64,000 nt of DNA from assembly GCA_030430845.1 (NCBI GenBank), contig JAUIKE010000005.1:31435-95434 (forward strand), read 5' to 3'. The DNA comes from Bacteroidia bacterium. Its GTDB lineage: Bacteria > Bacteroidota > Bacteroidia > Chitinophagales > Saprospiraceae. Below are positions 25,801-33,397 of this stretch, piece after piece. Position 1 is the stretch's first letter; every line of letters begins with the position of its first letter. A program made the position numbers and the translations under genes. A model generated the notes under the pieces. It did no database searches. It saw only the letters and a list, made by a program, of their open reading frames with translations, and was not told where the DNA came from.

Positions 25801-27008
25801 AGAATAATAAGGAAGGAGGGGATGTATATGTTTCCGTCAATAAGTACGAAGGGCGAAGGACGAAGGGCGAAAGGCTGGGGAATAAAGAATTTGACCTTCG
25901 ACCCTCACCCTTCGACCTTCAAATAAAAGTCCGAGACACCGGCATCGGCATTCCCTCCGACCAACTCCCGCACATCTTTGACCGATTCTATCAGGTGAAT
26001 ACAGAGGCACATCGCTACCTAAGCAAAGCCGGACAGGGTAGTGGGATCGGCCTGGCTATGTGCAAGGAACTGGCAGGGTTAATGAAAGCCGGTTTGTCTG
26101 TCCAAAGCCAGGTGGATGAAGGGACTTCTTTTTATTTAAGTTTGCCAGTGACCAATGAAAAGCAACTGATCTCTTCTAAATCTATTATCAAAAAAGAAGG
26201 CCAGGGAGATTCATCTGTATTATTGCCGCTTGAGCAGGGTCTGGATCAGGCAGGTGATTTACCTCAGCTTTTGATCGTAGAAGATAATAAGGATGTAGTC
26301 CGTTACCTAAGTTCCTGTCTGGAAGATCATTACCAACTTGAGATCAGCTACAACGGAGCTGAGGGCATTGCCACGGCCCTGGAATTAGTACCGGACCTGA
26401 TCATCAGCGATGTGATGATGCCGGAAAAGGATGGTTATGAACTCTGTGAAACGCTAAAGGAGGACGTCAGCACCAGCCACATTCCCATCATTTTACTAAC
26501 AGCCAAAGGAGATCTGGATTCCAAAATAAAAGGATTGAAATACGGAGCAGATGCTTATTTGGCTAAGCCCTTCAAGGAGGAAGAGTTGCTGGTACGAGCT
26601 GAGCAACTAATCCAACAGCGTCAAAAACTACGCGATAAATACAGCAGCAGCTTTGATCTTGATCGACCTGTTTCTGAATCCATTGACCCCGAAGAACAAT
26701 TTCTTCAAAAAATAAGAGACTTCGTCCTGGCCCATTTACAAGATGAAACTTACAGCATCCAACGCCTATGCCGGGATCTTCAGGTCAGCCGAACCCAATT
26801 GCATATGAAGCTCAAGGCCCTCACAGGCAAGCCTACCTCGCATGTGATCCGGGACATAAAGTTGCGTAAGGCCCGGCAACTCCTGAGAGAAACTGATCTG
26901 AATATTTCTGAAATCGCTTACCAATCAGGTTTTTCCCGGCTTTCTTACTTCACGAAGGTATTTACGGAGACTTTTCACCAAACGCCGAGTGAGTATAGAA
27001 AGGAATGA
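22881..27008 (+). CDS. Hybrid two-component system sensor/AraC regulator (SusR/BT-HTCS type)
   Basis: 1375 residues. A signal peptide (residues 1-25) is followed by periplasmic two-component-regulator propeller repeats (about 40-760; GFIWLGTSNELVKYDGYQF, HLWIATDNGLNLFDPDT), a Y_Y_Y domain (about 770-830) and one membrane helix. Then comes a HisKA with phospho-His near 855 (NITHEFRTPLTIILG), HATPase (LNNLLSNAIKNN near 962; RDTGIGIP near 1018), a receiver with Asp in LIISDVMMPEKDGYE (near 1172), and an AraC HTH (about 1290-1375, ISEIAYQSGFSRLSYFTKVF). Such proteins sense an extracellular ligand and activate nearby genes; the tandem aspartyl proteases follow. Unusually, residues about 989-1013 (EGRRTKGERLG...FDLRPSPFDL) are encoded by a dispersed 7-nt repeat inserted between the ATPase N and G1 boxes. 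Confidence 0.95.
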   Translation: MLPIWKLVKPLFVLLFVPVFTQVYTQNIGMLPELSVRAEKIGLEEGIPEKNIKVVYQDKTGFIWLGTSNELVKYDGYQFLSYRYPSKDSILIHFEVSSITEDLSGDLWIGCQYINENQPVLFRFNRATEILIPVFYDSVQEQSLIQSDVMNLHFDGRYLWIDARWLYRIDLASQIHKADTAQNPAIKIFKEIDTGFHNFNVFSIFKDSRQRLWFPGAGGIYQWVPSADSLIYYPSPREGNQEMSQPVVITFLHESPDGWFYAFSGERGPLFRFEPQLGTYKPIGDFQFDLSNYVRSCALDTFKKRLWLGTPNGAGNLMSLDLEEGKIWNVRLQLDDGLSTTKVKANSILYDNDDNIWIASEGSSLIKCSPQANQFKWIKFDPAAMNSISSDAVFDFQQNDKGQIWIATYGGGLNQWDIINNTFSSIQSLKGNRNISELTGIETDTAGNIWMGAGFSIFQYDPQTKQYQAYDGGGTTFSILQTSIGDIYAAKTRGLFQFSTDSNNFVKVKITHPDNPNSGGRLWIEQIFEDSKRRLWLGTHPNNKYGCILYDPQVDSTIYFELPKMNGFAEDENGKVWLGTIDGLFHLDPIGGSWKRYGQKEGLSNDVINSVLKDAEGHLWIATDNGLNLFDPDTQNFKRYFTSDGLPFNSFNNSSLKYRDGRLLFGSNNGILIFDPKQIKFDKKGPQLVFTALEIFDEPLKPQQGGLLEKHISLVPGIVLPYWKNDLTIHFAALHFKNPDKNQYRTFLEGYDVNWKRNGTDRSSHYTNLDPGHYVFRVRGANSDGIWSEDEIALNIVIRPPWWQTIWAYLGYVLVVGLLSYGLYQFLLNRRLEKEEARRLRELDEVKTKLYTNITHEFRTPLTIILGMTDKIKKDPTRWFNEGLGMIRRNGQQLLQLINQILDLRKLEAGKLTMDMVQTDILPFLQYQLNAFQSLAAERDIRLHFITEEKEIHMDFAPKELGYILNNLLSNAIKNNKEGGDVYVSVNKYEGRRTKGERLGNKEFDLRPSPFDLQIKVRDTGIGIPSDQLPHIFDRFYQVNTEAHRYLSKAGQGSGIGLAMCKELAGLMKAGLSVQSQVDEGTSFYLSLPVTNEKQLISSKSIIKKEGQGDSSVLLPLEQGLDQAGDLPQLLIVEDNKDVVRYLSSCLEDHYQLEISYNGAEGIATALELVPDLIISDVMMPEKDGYELCETLKEDVSTSHIPIILLTAKGDLDSKIKGLKYGADAYLAKPFKEEELLVRAEQLIQQRQKLRDKYSSSFDLDRPVSESIDPEEQFLQKIRDFVLAHLQDETYSIQRLCRDLQVSRTQLHMKLKALTGKPTSHVIRDIKLRKARQLLRETDLNISEIAYQSGFSRLSYFTKVFTETFHQTPSEYRKE
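25848..25920. repeat. 7-nt periodic repeat inserted inside the hybrid kinase gene
   Basis: 25848-25874 is CGAAGGG/CGAAGGA 7-mers and 25894-25920 the inverted form (CCTTCGACCCTCACCC...). The first part is identical over about 24 nt to the reverse complement of the spacer array at 30913-30937. It stays in frame and adds about 25 residues. Confidence 0.85.
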
Positions 27009-27542
27009 TGCTAGTTCGGGGTTGTGTGAAAACTCGTTCCTCATTTTCACACAACCTAAATAATTCTGTTTTTGAGAGCTTTTGAGGGAGAAAAACAAAG
27101 TTTTTCTCCCTCAAAAGCTCTCAAAAAAATATTATTGGCTGGGAAAAAAGGCCGAAGGACTTTTTACATAGCCCCCATTTCCTTTTGCAATTCCCCATCC
27201 TGGTCATCCCGGCTATCCTGCCGGCCCTCCGAAGGAGAGTGCATCCTGGTACAGACGGTGGGGAGCAAAAAACCAATAATTCCCTCAACGTGGGTCTTCG
27301 GACTGTCACAAATGACTCTATGGAACACATAAATGGTTGATAGTTAATTTATTAGGTCTTTTTATTTGTACTTTTTGAACAATAGTGTAAAAAAAACAGC
27401 GCTATCGTTAACGGAAAAACTTTTTTTTGAAATAATAATCCAAACCTTTGGAACAAGAGTGAAAGAAAAAGGCTAGGTGTTTAGACAATTTTAGGGTAGA
27501 CCCAAAGCGGTCGATTTATTGAATACCAAAACACCTAAGATC
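27009..27542. other. Spacer: tripartite element copy 3, then unassigned sequence
   Basis: After the repeat element (27018-27176), 27177-27542 has no supported gene. It includes AT-rich tracts and probably the promoter of the first aspartyl-protease-like gene, though no clear promoter motif was found. Confidence 0.5.
27018..27176. repeat. Tripartite hairpin element, copy 3 (inverted orientation)
   Basis: It opens GGGGTTGTGTGAAAACTCG and ends with AAGGCCGAAGGAC, then TTTTTACATAGCCCC. The GAGGAACGA-type sub-hairpin is therefore on the left and the CCTTCGG type on the right, opposite to copies 1 and 2. The central stem 27069-27127 is a perfect 28-bp inverted repeat with loop AAA and a sequence unlike the others. 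The outer arm is degenerate on the right. It begins 10 bp after the hybrid kinase stop. Confidence 0.9.
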
Positions 27543-28481
27543 ATGAACCGAAAAATGTCTAATTCCCTAGCCTTTTTGACTTTATTTCTTTTAAGTTATT
27601 CCCTTTCTTTTTCAAATGCGGTGAGCTCGCTTCCTTATAAAAAGATCGGTAACCTGATTGTGGTCCAGGCAGAAGTAGAAGGCCAAATAGGTAATTTTAT
27701 TTTAGATACCGGATTTCCCAGTCTATGTTTGAATGGCCGACATTTTGAAAACCAGACTGGAATGCCCTTCGAAGCCAGCAGCACAGGTATTAACGGCCAA
27801 CAACAAACCATTTTTTTCTATCAAACTCGTCTGAAAATGGCGGATCTGAACCAGGCTCATAATGCTCAAGTAATGGATTTAAGTCATTTGGAAAAACGAA
27901 AGGGCCTGACCATACTTGGCCTAATTGGACAAGCTGCTTTTAAAAAGCACGAACTGTTGTTAGATCTGGTCAACGAAACTATTTTATTGATCCCCTTGGA
28001 TAAAACAGGGAATCGTTTGTCCAGAGCATTCAGTTTTCCCTTAATGGAAATTCCGTTTATGCAGAAAGAACATTTTCCTGTTCTGACTGCTCAAATTGGG
28101 GGGCATGAATTAATATTAGGATTAGATACAGGAGCTGAATTCAATGTCATCGACCGAAAATACCAATCCCAGCTACTTGAATATTTAAGTCTGCAAAATG
28201 GAGCGATATTAACTAATGGTAGCCAAAGCAGAGCGGTTCGTTCGGCAAGGCTTAAAGGTGTTCGAGTCGATGGATTAGATTGCTGGCCCATGATGACGAT
28301 ATTTGCAAGCATGGATGGTTTGAACAATGGTTTGAGAGGTAAAGATATAGATGGGCTGTTAGGGGTGGAATTCATAGTACAAAATCGAATTTCTATTAAT
28401 TTCAAGAGAAAAATGCTCTATATCTGGGATCGGTATTCGATTAAGGGAGAAGTCCTTGTTGAAAAAAAACAAAATAAATGA
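27543..28481 (+). CDS. Secreted two-lobed aspartyl-protease-like protein A
   Basis: About 312 residues from the ATG at 27543 (MNRKMSNSLAFLTLFLLSYS); a TTG-initiated extension to 27519 is less likely. A signal peptide is followed by two retropepsin-like lobes, each with a DTG: FILDTGFPSLCLNGRHF (near residue 57) and ILGLDTGAEFNVIDRKY (near 196). Each lobe ends in a hydrophobic Gly motif (LTILGLIGQAAF; IDGLLGVEFIVQNRISINF). Paired DTGs in one chain suggest a pepsin-like pseudo-dimer active site, which is inference. It is a tandem paralogue of the next gene and lies downstream of the hybrid sensor regulator, which may control it. Confidence 0.78.
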   Translation: MNRKMSNSLAFLTLFLLSYSLSFSNAVSSLPYKKIGNLIVVQAEVEGQIGNFILDTGFPSLCLNGRHFENQTGMPFEASSTGINGQQQTIFFYQTRLKMADLNQAHNAQVMDLSHLEKRKGLTILGLIGQAAFKKHELLLDLVNETILLIPLDKTGNRLSRAFSFPLMEIPFMQKEHFPVLTAQIGGHELILGLDTGAEFNVIDRKYQSQLLEYLSLQNGAILTNGSQSRAVRSARLKGVRVDGLDCWPMMTIFASMDGLNNGLRGKDIDGLLGVEFIVQNRISINFKRKMLYIWDRYSIKGEVLVEKKQNK

Positions 28482-28621
28482 AATAAGAGCTGAAAAGATT
28501 ATGCTATTGCTGTTTTCAAGCTAATCCCCCGTTTTTTTAGTTACCATTCTAACTTCAGTGGTACTAACCAGTAAATAGGCTCCATCAAAACCCTATTTAC
28601 TTACGTTCTAACACCCCAAAC

Positions 28622-29575
28622 ATGAAAAACACCAAAAACATGGCTGCATGCCTCCTGGCATGTGCGCTTACGACTATGGTATTTGCTCAAAAAGATACCA
28701 TCCTCAACTTACATTTTTCGATAACCGACCAGCTCATAACAATTGAAGCAGAAGTGCATGGAATTCAAGGTGTCTTTGTTTTAGACACCGGCGTTCCCGG
28801 CATCTTTCTCAATGAGCGATATTTTAAGGAATCTTCAGATGTCATTCCTACCGATCAAGTAGTGGGAATCAATGGCCGGGCCCGACAGGTAGGACTACTT
28901 GTAACAGATATCAAACTGGAAGGGATTAGACAGGGCGTTGATGCCTTGGTTGTTGATCTCACGCATATTGAAAAGAGTAAAAACATCCAACTGTTGGGAC
29001 TGATCGGGCAATGTATGTTCAAACGGCACGAATTATTATTTGACCTGCCTAATTATTCCACCCAACTCATTCCAACTGACAAAAAAGGGCACAGATTATC
29101 TACTTTAGAGGAGCCTCCCCAATTTGAAATCCCTTTCAAAACAAAAGGCCATCTTCCGATTTTAAGGGTCGAAATTAATAACCTAGAACTCTTGTTTGCC
29201 TTAGATACAGGAGCTGAGTGTAATGTGATAGCACCAAAATACAGAGACCAAATTAAGGTGACTCCTAAATGGTCTAAACTGGCTAGTTTGACTTCCGGCT
29301 GGAGAAGCCGGCAAACGGTGGCTTATCAAGTTGAAAAGATGAAGGTCTTTGATCAAAATTGCCATCCTATGTTAAGTGTTTTTTCTTCTTTGGAGTCTAT
29401 TAATAATAGCTTGTGTGGACCTCAGCTGGATGGCATTATTGGTATGGAATGGCTGCTCCAAAAAAAGGTTTCTCTGAATTTTCGAAAAAAACGTTGCTAT
29501 TTATGGAAGGAGAAGTTGGGTACAAAGGAGATTGAAAAGACTCAAATTAAACCAAAGAAAAAGGAAGTAAATTAA
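28622..29575 (+). CDS. Secreted two-lobed aspartyl-protease-like protein B
   Basis: 317 residues, colinear paralogue of the preceding gene. A signal peptide (NMAACLLACALTTMVFAQ) is followed by lobe 1 with FVLDTGVPGIFLNERYF, the block IQLLGLIGQCMFKRHELLFD, and lobe 2 with LFALDTGAECNVIAPKY and LDGIIGMEWLLQKKVSLNF. Both Asp-Thr-Gly triads are intact. It ends in a Lys-rich tail (KTQIKPKKKEVN). The gap to paralogue A is 140 bp. Secretion and an aspartic peptidase activity are inferred; substrate unknown. Confidence 0.78.
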   Translation: MKNTKNMAACLLACALTTMVFAQKDTILNLHFSITDQLITIEAEVHGIQGVFVLDTGVPGIFLNERYFKESSDVIPTDQVVGINGRARQVGLLVTDIKLEGIRQGVDALVVDLTHIEKSKNIQLLGLIGQCMFKRHELLFDLPNYSTQLIPTDKKGHRLSTLEEPPQFEIPFKTKGHLPILRVEINNLELLFALDTGAECNVIAPKYRDQIKVTPKWSKLASLTSGWRSRQTVAYQVEKMKVFDQNCHPMLSVFSSLESINNSLCGPQLDGIIGMEWLLQKKVSLNFRKKRCYLWKEKLGTKEIEKTQIKPKKKEVN

Positions 29576-29626
29576 AAAATTAGGCCACTTACTGTTTTTC
29601 GTTACCGTTTAAAAGGATCACAAAAA

Positions 29627-30325
29627 TTAATGGCACATCGGTACCTCACTCATATCCTGCAAAAAGCGCAAATCGGAAGGAACCACAAAATTAATGCCGC
29701 GTATGATCAGCAGGGCTGCTATGGCCAATAAAACGACGGGGATTAACTTCCTGAGCCGGTTGCGCCAGCTGATGCCAATGAACTGCCCGGCAACAGAGGT
29801 AGCCAGCATGAGTGGGAGGGTCCCGAGTCCAAAACTGGCCATGTACACGGCCCCTTCCACAATGCTGTGTGTTGTTAGGGCTCCGATGATAGCCATATAA
29901 ACAAGCCCACAGGGGAGTAGGCCGTTCAGCATACCCACTAAAAACAAGCTGGTGTATCCTGATTTTCGCAATAGGTTCCCCAGTTGTTGTTTGATCCAGT
30001 TATTGAGCTTTTGAAGAGCAGGAATTTTCAGAAGTTGACTCTCCATGTTCCAGGAAAATAGAACGATCACGACTATCAGAATGCCGAGCATCAAGGACAC
30101 ATAGGTCTGCAGACCGGCCACGAACATACCCATGCCAAACAAGCCAAGGACCGTTCCCAGCAGGGTGTAGGTAAGTATCCGGCCACTCTGGTACAGTAGC
30201 ATTTTACCGGCTACCTGCCAACGATAACTGCTCTGGTAGGGTAGGGCCATAGCGATTGGGCCGCACATGCCCACGCAGTGCAAACTTCCTACCAGCCCCA
30301 ATGTAAATGCGGTCCACCAAACCAT
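29627..30325 (-). CDS. TauE/SafE (DsbD_2-like) membrane protein of the cbb3 locus
   Basis: 232 residues with about six membrane helices. The N-terminal motif LGLVGSLHCVGMCGPIAMAL carries a Cys-x3-Cys (CVGMC) within the first helix, as in the DsbD_2/SafE-like family often annotated as sulfite exporter TauE/SafE. A second motif, LVGMLNGLLPCGLVYMAI, is the typical Pro-Cys-Gly repeat. In Bacteroidota this gene commonly closes the ccoG-fixH group; a role in copper or thiol handling during cbb3 oxidase assembly is inferred from context. It lies 57 bp after fixH, with a 7-nt repeat array in the gap. Confidence 0.85.
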   Translation of the reverse strand: MVWWTAFTLGLVGSLHCVGMCGPIAMALPYQSSYRWQVAGKMLLYQSGRILTYTLLGTVLGLFGMGMFVAGLQTYVSLMLGILIVVIVLFSWNMESQLLKIPALQKLNNWIKQQLGNLLRKSGYTSLFLVGMLNGLLPCGLVYMAIIGALTTHSIVEGAVYMASFGLGTLPLMLATSVAGQFIGISWRNRLRKLIPVVLLAIAALLIIRGINFVVPSDLRFLQDMSEVPMCH

Positions 30326-30331
30326 CTTAAT

Positions 30332-30364
30332 GAAGGTCGAAGGCTGAAGGTCGAAGGTCGAAGG
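30332..30364. repeat. 7-nt periodic array GAAGGTC between fixH and tauE/safE
   Basis: Repeated GAAGGTC 7-mers with one variant (GAAGGCT) fill most of the 57-bp gap between the fixH stop and the downstream start. Confidence 0.85.
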
Positions 30365-30382
30365 ACCTCGCCTTTGGCCTGA

Positions 30383-30820
30383 TTATAAAATAATTGGTTC
30401 TTCTTTGTAATAGGCTTTTCCTCCGGCTTCAAAGTTTACTTTAACCCTCCACAAACCTTTTTTTAATCCTTCAACGGGTACGACCTGTTTGCCGGCAGTA
30501 ATGCTGATGGGTAGTTTAAAATCTACCTTGCTATCAGAAGGACAAAAAAAGTGTATGTTGCCTTCTACCTTTGACAATTCCTCCGGGAATATCAAGGTTA
30601 CAAAATTCCCTTTCTCCGTTTTTTCGATAATTAAATCTTCTTCCAATTGTTGACTATTAACCAGCTTGTTATAATGTTTCTGATAATTTATGTCATCGGC
30701 ATAATAATGATCAGAAACCAGGCTGTTGTCGTATTGCGTAGATTTTATCACCTGAAAAACCAATGAACCCACAAATAGCGTGAAAAATATGGCTATCCCA
30801 TGCCCCCAGTTCAGTTTCAT
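30383..30820 (-). CDS. fixH: FixH/CcoH-family cbb3 oxidase assembly protein
   Basis: 145 residues: one N-terminal membrane helix (WGHGIAIFFTLFVGSLVFQV) followed by the signature VSDHYYADDINYQKHYNK and an extracytoplasmic beta domain (ISITAGKQVVPVEGLKKGLWRVKVNFEAGGKAYYKEE, quoted in parts). FixH proteins take part in maturation of cbb3-type cytochrome c oxidase, probably at the copper-insertion stage with CcoI and CcoG. It lies between ccoG and the TauE/SafE gene on the same strand, consistent with one operon. Confidence 0.88.
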   Translation of the reverse strand: MKLNWGHGIAIFFTLFVGSLVFQVIKSTQYDNSLVSDHYYADDINYQKHYNKLVNSQQLEEDLIIEKTEKGNFVTLIFPEELSKVEGNIHFFCPSDSKVDFKLPISITAGKQVVPVEGLKKGLWRVKVNFEAGGKAYYKEEPIIL

Positions 30821-30904
30821 ATTTTTGTACTTTTAATTTTAAAAACTTTTTCTATTACCCATTCACTCTTCTCCGTCCGCTGAAGCTTTAGCGAAAGCGG
30901 ACCG

Positions 30905-30938
30905 TCCCTTCGTCCTTCGCCCTTCGTCCTTCGCCCTT
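30905..30938. repeat. 7-nt periodic array 3' of ccoG
   Basis: Alternating CCTTCGT and CCTTCGC 7-mers run up to the ccoG stop codon (30939-30941). A hairpin GTCCGCT (30875-30881) / AGCGGAC (30896-30902) sits on its other side. The array matches the repeat inserted in the hybrid kinase gene. Confidence 0.85.
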
Positions 30939-32390
30939 CTACTTCACCGGCCCGAGGAAATTGGTTTTCACCCGGTTGATCAGTTTATCTTCAGAATATA
31001 CCTCAATAGTTAGCCGTGTTTTTCGGCCTTCCAATACATTCCTATCCATTTCAATAAAGAAGGCCCCCTCAATTACATCTGCTGCTTTGGTATTCGGAAT
31101 TTCACCGACGGTGCGGATCCGTCCTCCTTCCTCTACTAACCTGAGTTCTATCGGAAACTCATCCTTCGTTTTATTGATGATCTGATAGTTGTATAGATTG
31201 CTTAAATAGGTATCATCCACTTCCTGGTACAACATGCCCGGTGTTCGTAGGATCAATACCTCAACATTTGTCCTGCTGGTCAGTAAAAATGCATTCACGA
31301 TCAATAACACTCCCAATACAATAGTATAACCAATCACTCTGGGGGTAAACAGCTTTTTCTTACCGGTTTCAATTCCGGCAAAGCTATCGTAGCGGATCAA
31401 TCCGCGTGGCCGGTCAATCTTATCCATCACCTCATCACAGGCATCGATACAGGCCGTACAATTCACACATTCCAATTGAGTGCCATCCCGGATGTCAATA
31501 CCGGTAGGGCAAACCTGCACGCATAGTTTACAATCGATACAATCTCCAAGAGGTGGCAGCATATCAACTGCAGACTCTGGCGTCGTGGCGGCTTTAGCAG
31601 TACTCGTTTTTTTGTTTTTTTGCTTTCTGATCTTTCCCCGGGGTTCTCCTCTGATGTGATCATAGGCAATTACAATGGAGTTTTTATCTAACATGACCCC
31701 CTGCAGGCGTCCATAGGGGCATACCGCAATACATACCTGCTCGCGCATGTAGGAGAAGACGAAATAGAAAGCTCCAGAGAACAGGATCATGGCAATAAAG
31801 CCTTGCCAGTTTTGAGAAACAGGTTCTGTTGCAATTCTTTTTACCTCATCGATGCCTATAATATAAGCTAAAAAGGTGTTGGAAATAAGAACGGCAATGG
31901 CGAAAAAGATCGCCTGCTTGGATACTTTTTTTATGATTTTATCGGTGGTCCAGGGGGCTTTATTTAGTCTTTTTTGAGCATTACCATCTCCTTCGATCCA
32001 GTATTCTATTTTGCGGAAAACCATTTCCATGAAAATGGTTTGCGGACAGATCCAACCGCAGAACAGACGTCCGTAAACAACCGTAAATAAGATGATAAAA
32101 ACAATTAGGGTAAGCATAGCCAAAACGAAAAGGTGAAAATCCTGCGGCATAAAAAGCAAGCCGAATAGGATGAATTTACGTTCCAGTATGTTGAATAATA
32201 AGAAGGGTTCTCCGTTTACTTTGATAAAGGGGGTGATAAATAAAAAGGCCAGTAAAACGATACTGACAATGGTTCGGACATTATAGTAGCGTCCTTTGGG
32301 TTTTTTCGGAAAAATCCATAACCGTTTTCCGGTTTCGTCAACGGTAGCAATTTTGTCCCGATACGCTTCCGAATCTTGAATTGGCTTCAT
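30939..32390 (-). CDS. ccoG: CcoG/FixG-type cbb3 oxidase accessory iron-sulfur protein
   Basis: About 483 residues from the ATG at 32390 (MKPIQDSEAYRDKIATVDET); an upstream frame extension adds an unlikely tail. Several membrane helices precede a ferredoxin domain near residues 281-320 with two CxxCxxC..CP clusters (CIDCKLCVQVCPTGI and CVNCTACIDACDEV). Other family motifs are YGRLFCGWICPQTIFMEMVF and CIAVCPYGRLQGVM. The C-terminus is an Ig-like FixG_C domain. CcoG is a membrane cupric reductase supporting copper delivery to cbb3 oxidase. It is downstream of ccoP and upstream of fixH. Confidence 0.95.
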   Translation of the reverse strand: MKPIQDSEAYRDKIATVDETGKRLWIFPKKPKGRYYNVRTIVSIVLLAFLFITPFIKVNGEPFLLFNILERKFILFGLLFMPQDFHLFVLAMLTLIVFIILFTVVYGRLFCGWICPQTIFMEMVFRKIEYWIEGDGNAQKRLNKAPWTTDKIIKKVSKQAIFFAIAVLISNTFLAYIIGIDEVKRIATEPVSQNWQGFIAMILFSGAFYFVFSYMREQVCIAVCPYGRLQGVMLDKNSIVIAYDHIRGEPRGKIRKQKNKKTSTAKAATTPESAVDMLPPLGDCIDCKLCVQVCPTGIDIRDGTQLECVNCTACIDACDEVMDKIDRPRGLIRYDSFAGIETGKKKLFTPRVIGYTIVLGVLLIVNAFLLTSRTNVEVLILRTPGMLYQEVDDTYLSNLYNYQIINKTKDEFPIELRLVEEGGRIRTVGEIPNTKAADVIEGAFFIEMDRNVLEGRKTRLTIEVYSEDKLINRVKTNFLGPVK

Positions 32391-32455
32391 GTCGTTACTA
32401 AACTTTTTTGTATTTGAAAGCAAAAGGGACACAGCCCTTTTGCCTTCAAAAAAAA

Positions 32456-33397
32456 TTACTGAACCATTCCTATGGCCTCGCTACTGGTGGTGTCTTGTGC
32501 CTCCATTTCCACTTGTTCCTGATACAGTTCGCCCTGTGGTTCTTTTTGGTTGGGCGGATTGGTTCCTACCAATGTCAGGATATAGCTGGATACCTTGGCC
32601 ATATCACCTGCGCTTAATTGCGATTTCCAGGAGATCATCCCCATTTCGGGAACGCCATATTTCACAGTTCTGAAAATGTCTTTAATGGACCCACCGTGAA
32701 TCCAGTAATTATCGGTCATATTAGGACCGATCCCACCTTCACCCATGGTTCCGTGACAGACGGCACATTGCGTGTCGAAGATGACTTTACCGGCATCGAG
32801 GTCGGCCTGGTCTGTGAGCGCCTCTACATTGCTTTCATCAACCAGGTTGGACTGCCTGGCCAGGTAAGCTTGTACCTGTTCTTCGGCTTTTTCCATTTCC
32901 AACTCGTACTTTTCGGTAGAGCTAAGTCCATAACCGGTCAAGTGATTGTAGCCGAAATATACCACTGCAAAAGCGATGGTGATGTAAAACATGGCAACCC
33001 ACCAGGGCGGCAGGCTGTTGTCCAATTCGCGGATGCCGTCATAGTCATGATCCATCAACACATCTTTCTCTTTTTCTAGAGGCACGACATTGGTCCAACG
33101 CTTATACAGAGTTTGCCACATATTTTTCTTGGGCTTCTTAACTTCTTCCAGGAATTCGGTCATTCCCTGCTCTTCATAGATCCGAATTTGCTGGACCTTT
33201 ACCATGATGTTGAGCAGTTGGAACAAGGCCCAGAAGGCCGCCAGAATGGCCAGACCGGCAATTAACAGCAAGCCGTTAGCCAGGAATTTATCGTAGAAAT
33301 ATGAACCACCTTCCTGCTCCGTCTGGGCCCACATCTGGGCCGACTGCATCAGAAAGATGAAGGTGACAAGGATAAAGGCTATATTTTTATTTTTCAT
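32456..33397 (-). CDS. ccoP: Single-haem CcoP subunit of cbb3-type cytochrome c oxidase
   Basis: 313 residues. An N-terminal signal-like helix and second helix are followed by the CcoP N-terminal domain (WQTLYKRWTNVVPLEKEKDV, MDHDYDGIRELDNSLPPWWV) with a third membrane helix, then one cytochrome c domain with CAVCHGTMGEGG near residue 209 and distal Met in VPEMGMISWK. Proteobacterial CcoP has two CxxCH haem sites; only one is seen here, as in other Bacteroidota. It passes electrons to the CcoNO core. The start overlaps the end of the CcoQ-like gene by 11 bp. Confidence 0.93.
   Translation of the reverse strand: MKNKNIAFILVTFIFLMQSAQMWAQTEQEGGSYFYDKFLANGLLLIAGLAILAAFWALFQLLNIMVKVQQIRIYEEQGMTEFLEEVKKPKKNMWQTLYKRWTNVVPLEKEKDVLMDHDYDGIRELDNSLPPWWVAMFYITIAFAVVYFGYNHLTGYGLSSTEKYELEMEKAEEQVQAYLARQSNLVDESNVEALTDQADLDAGKVIFDTQCAVCHGTMGEGGIGPNMTDNYWIHGGSIKDIFRTVKYGVPEMGMISWKSQLSAGDMAKVSSYILTLVGTNPPNQKEPQGELYQEQVEMEAQDTTSSEAIGMVQ

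Noticed and set aside
27121..27330. Reverse-strand 69-codon open frame after the hybrid kinase
   Set aside because: Half of it is the repeat element copy 3 read through, and the remainder has no recognisable features.
30332..30938. Short repeated units that might suggest a CRISPR array
   Set aside because: Units are 7 nt with no spacers and no cas genes are present; they are simple periodic arrays.
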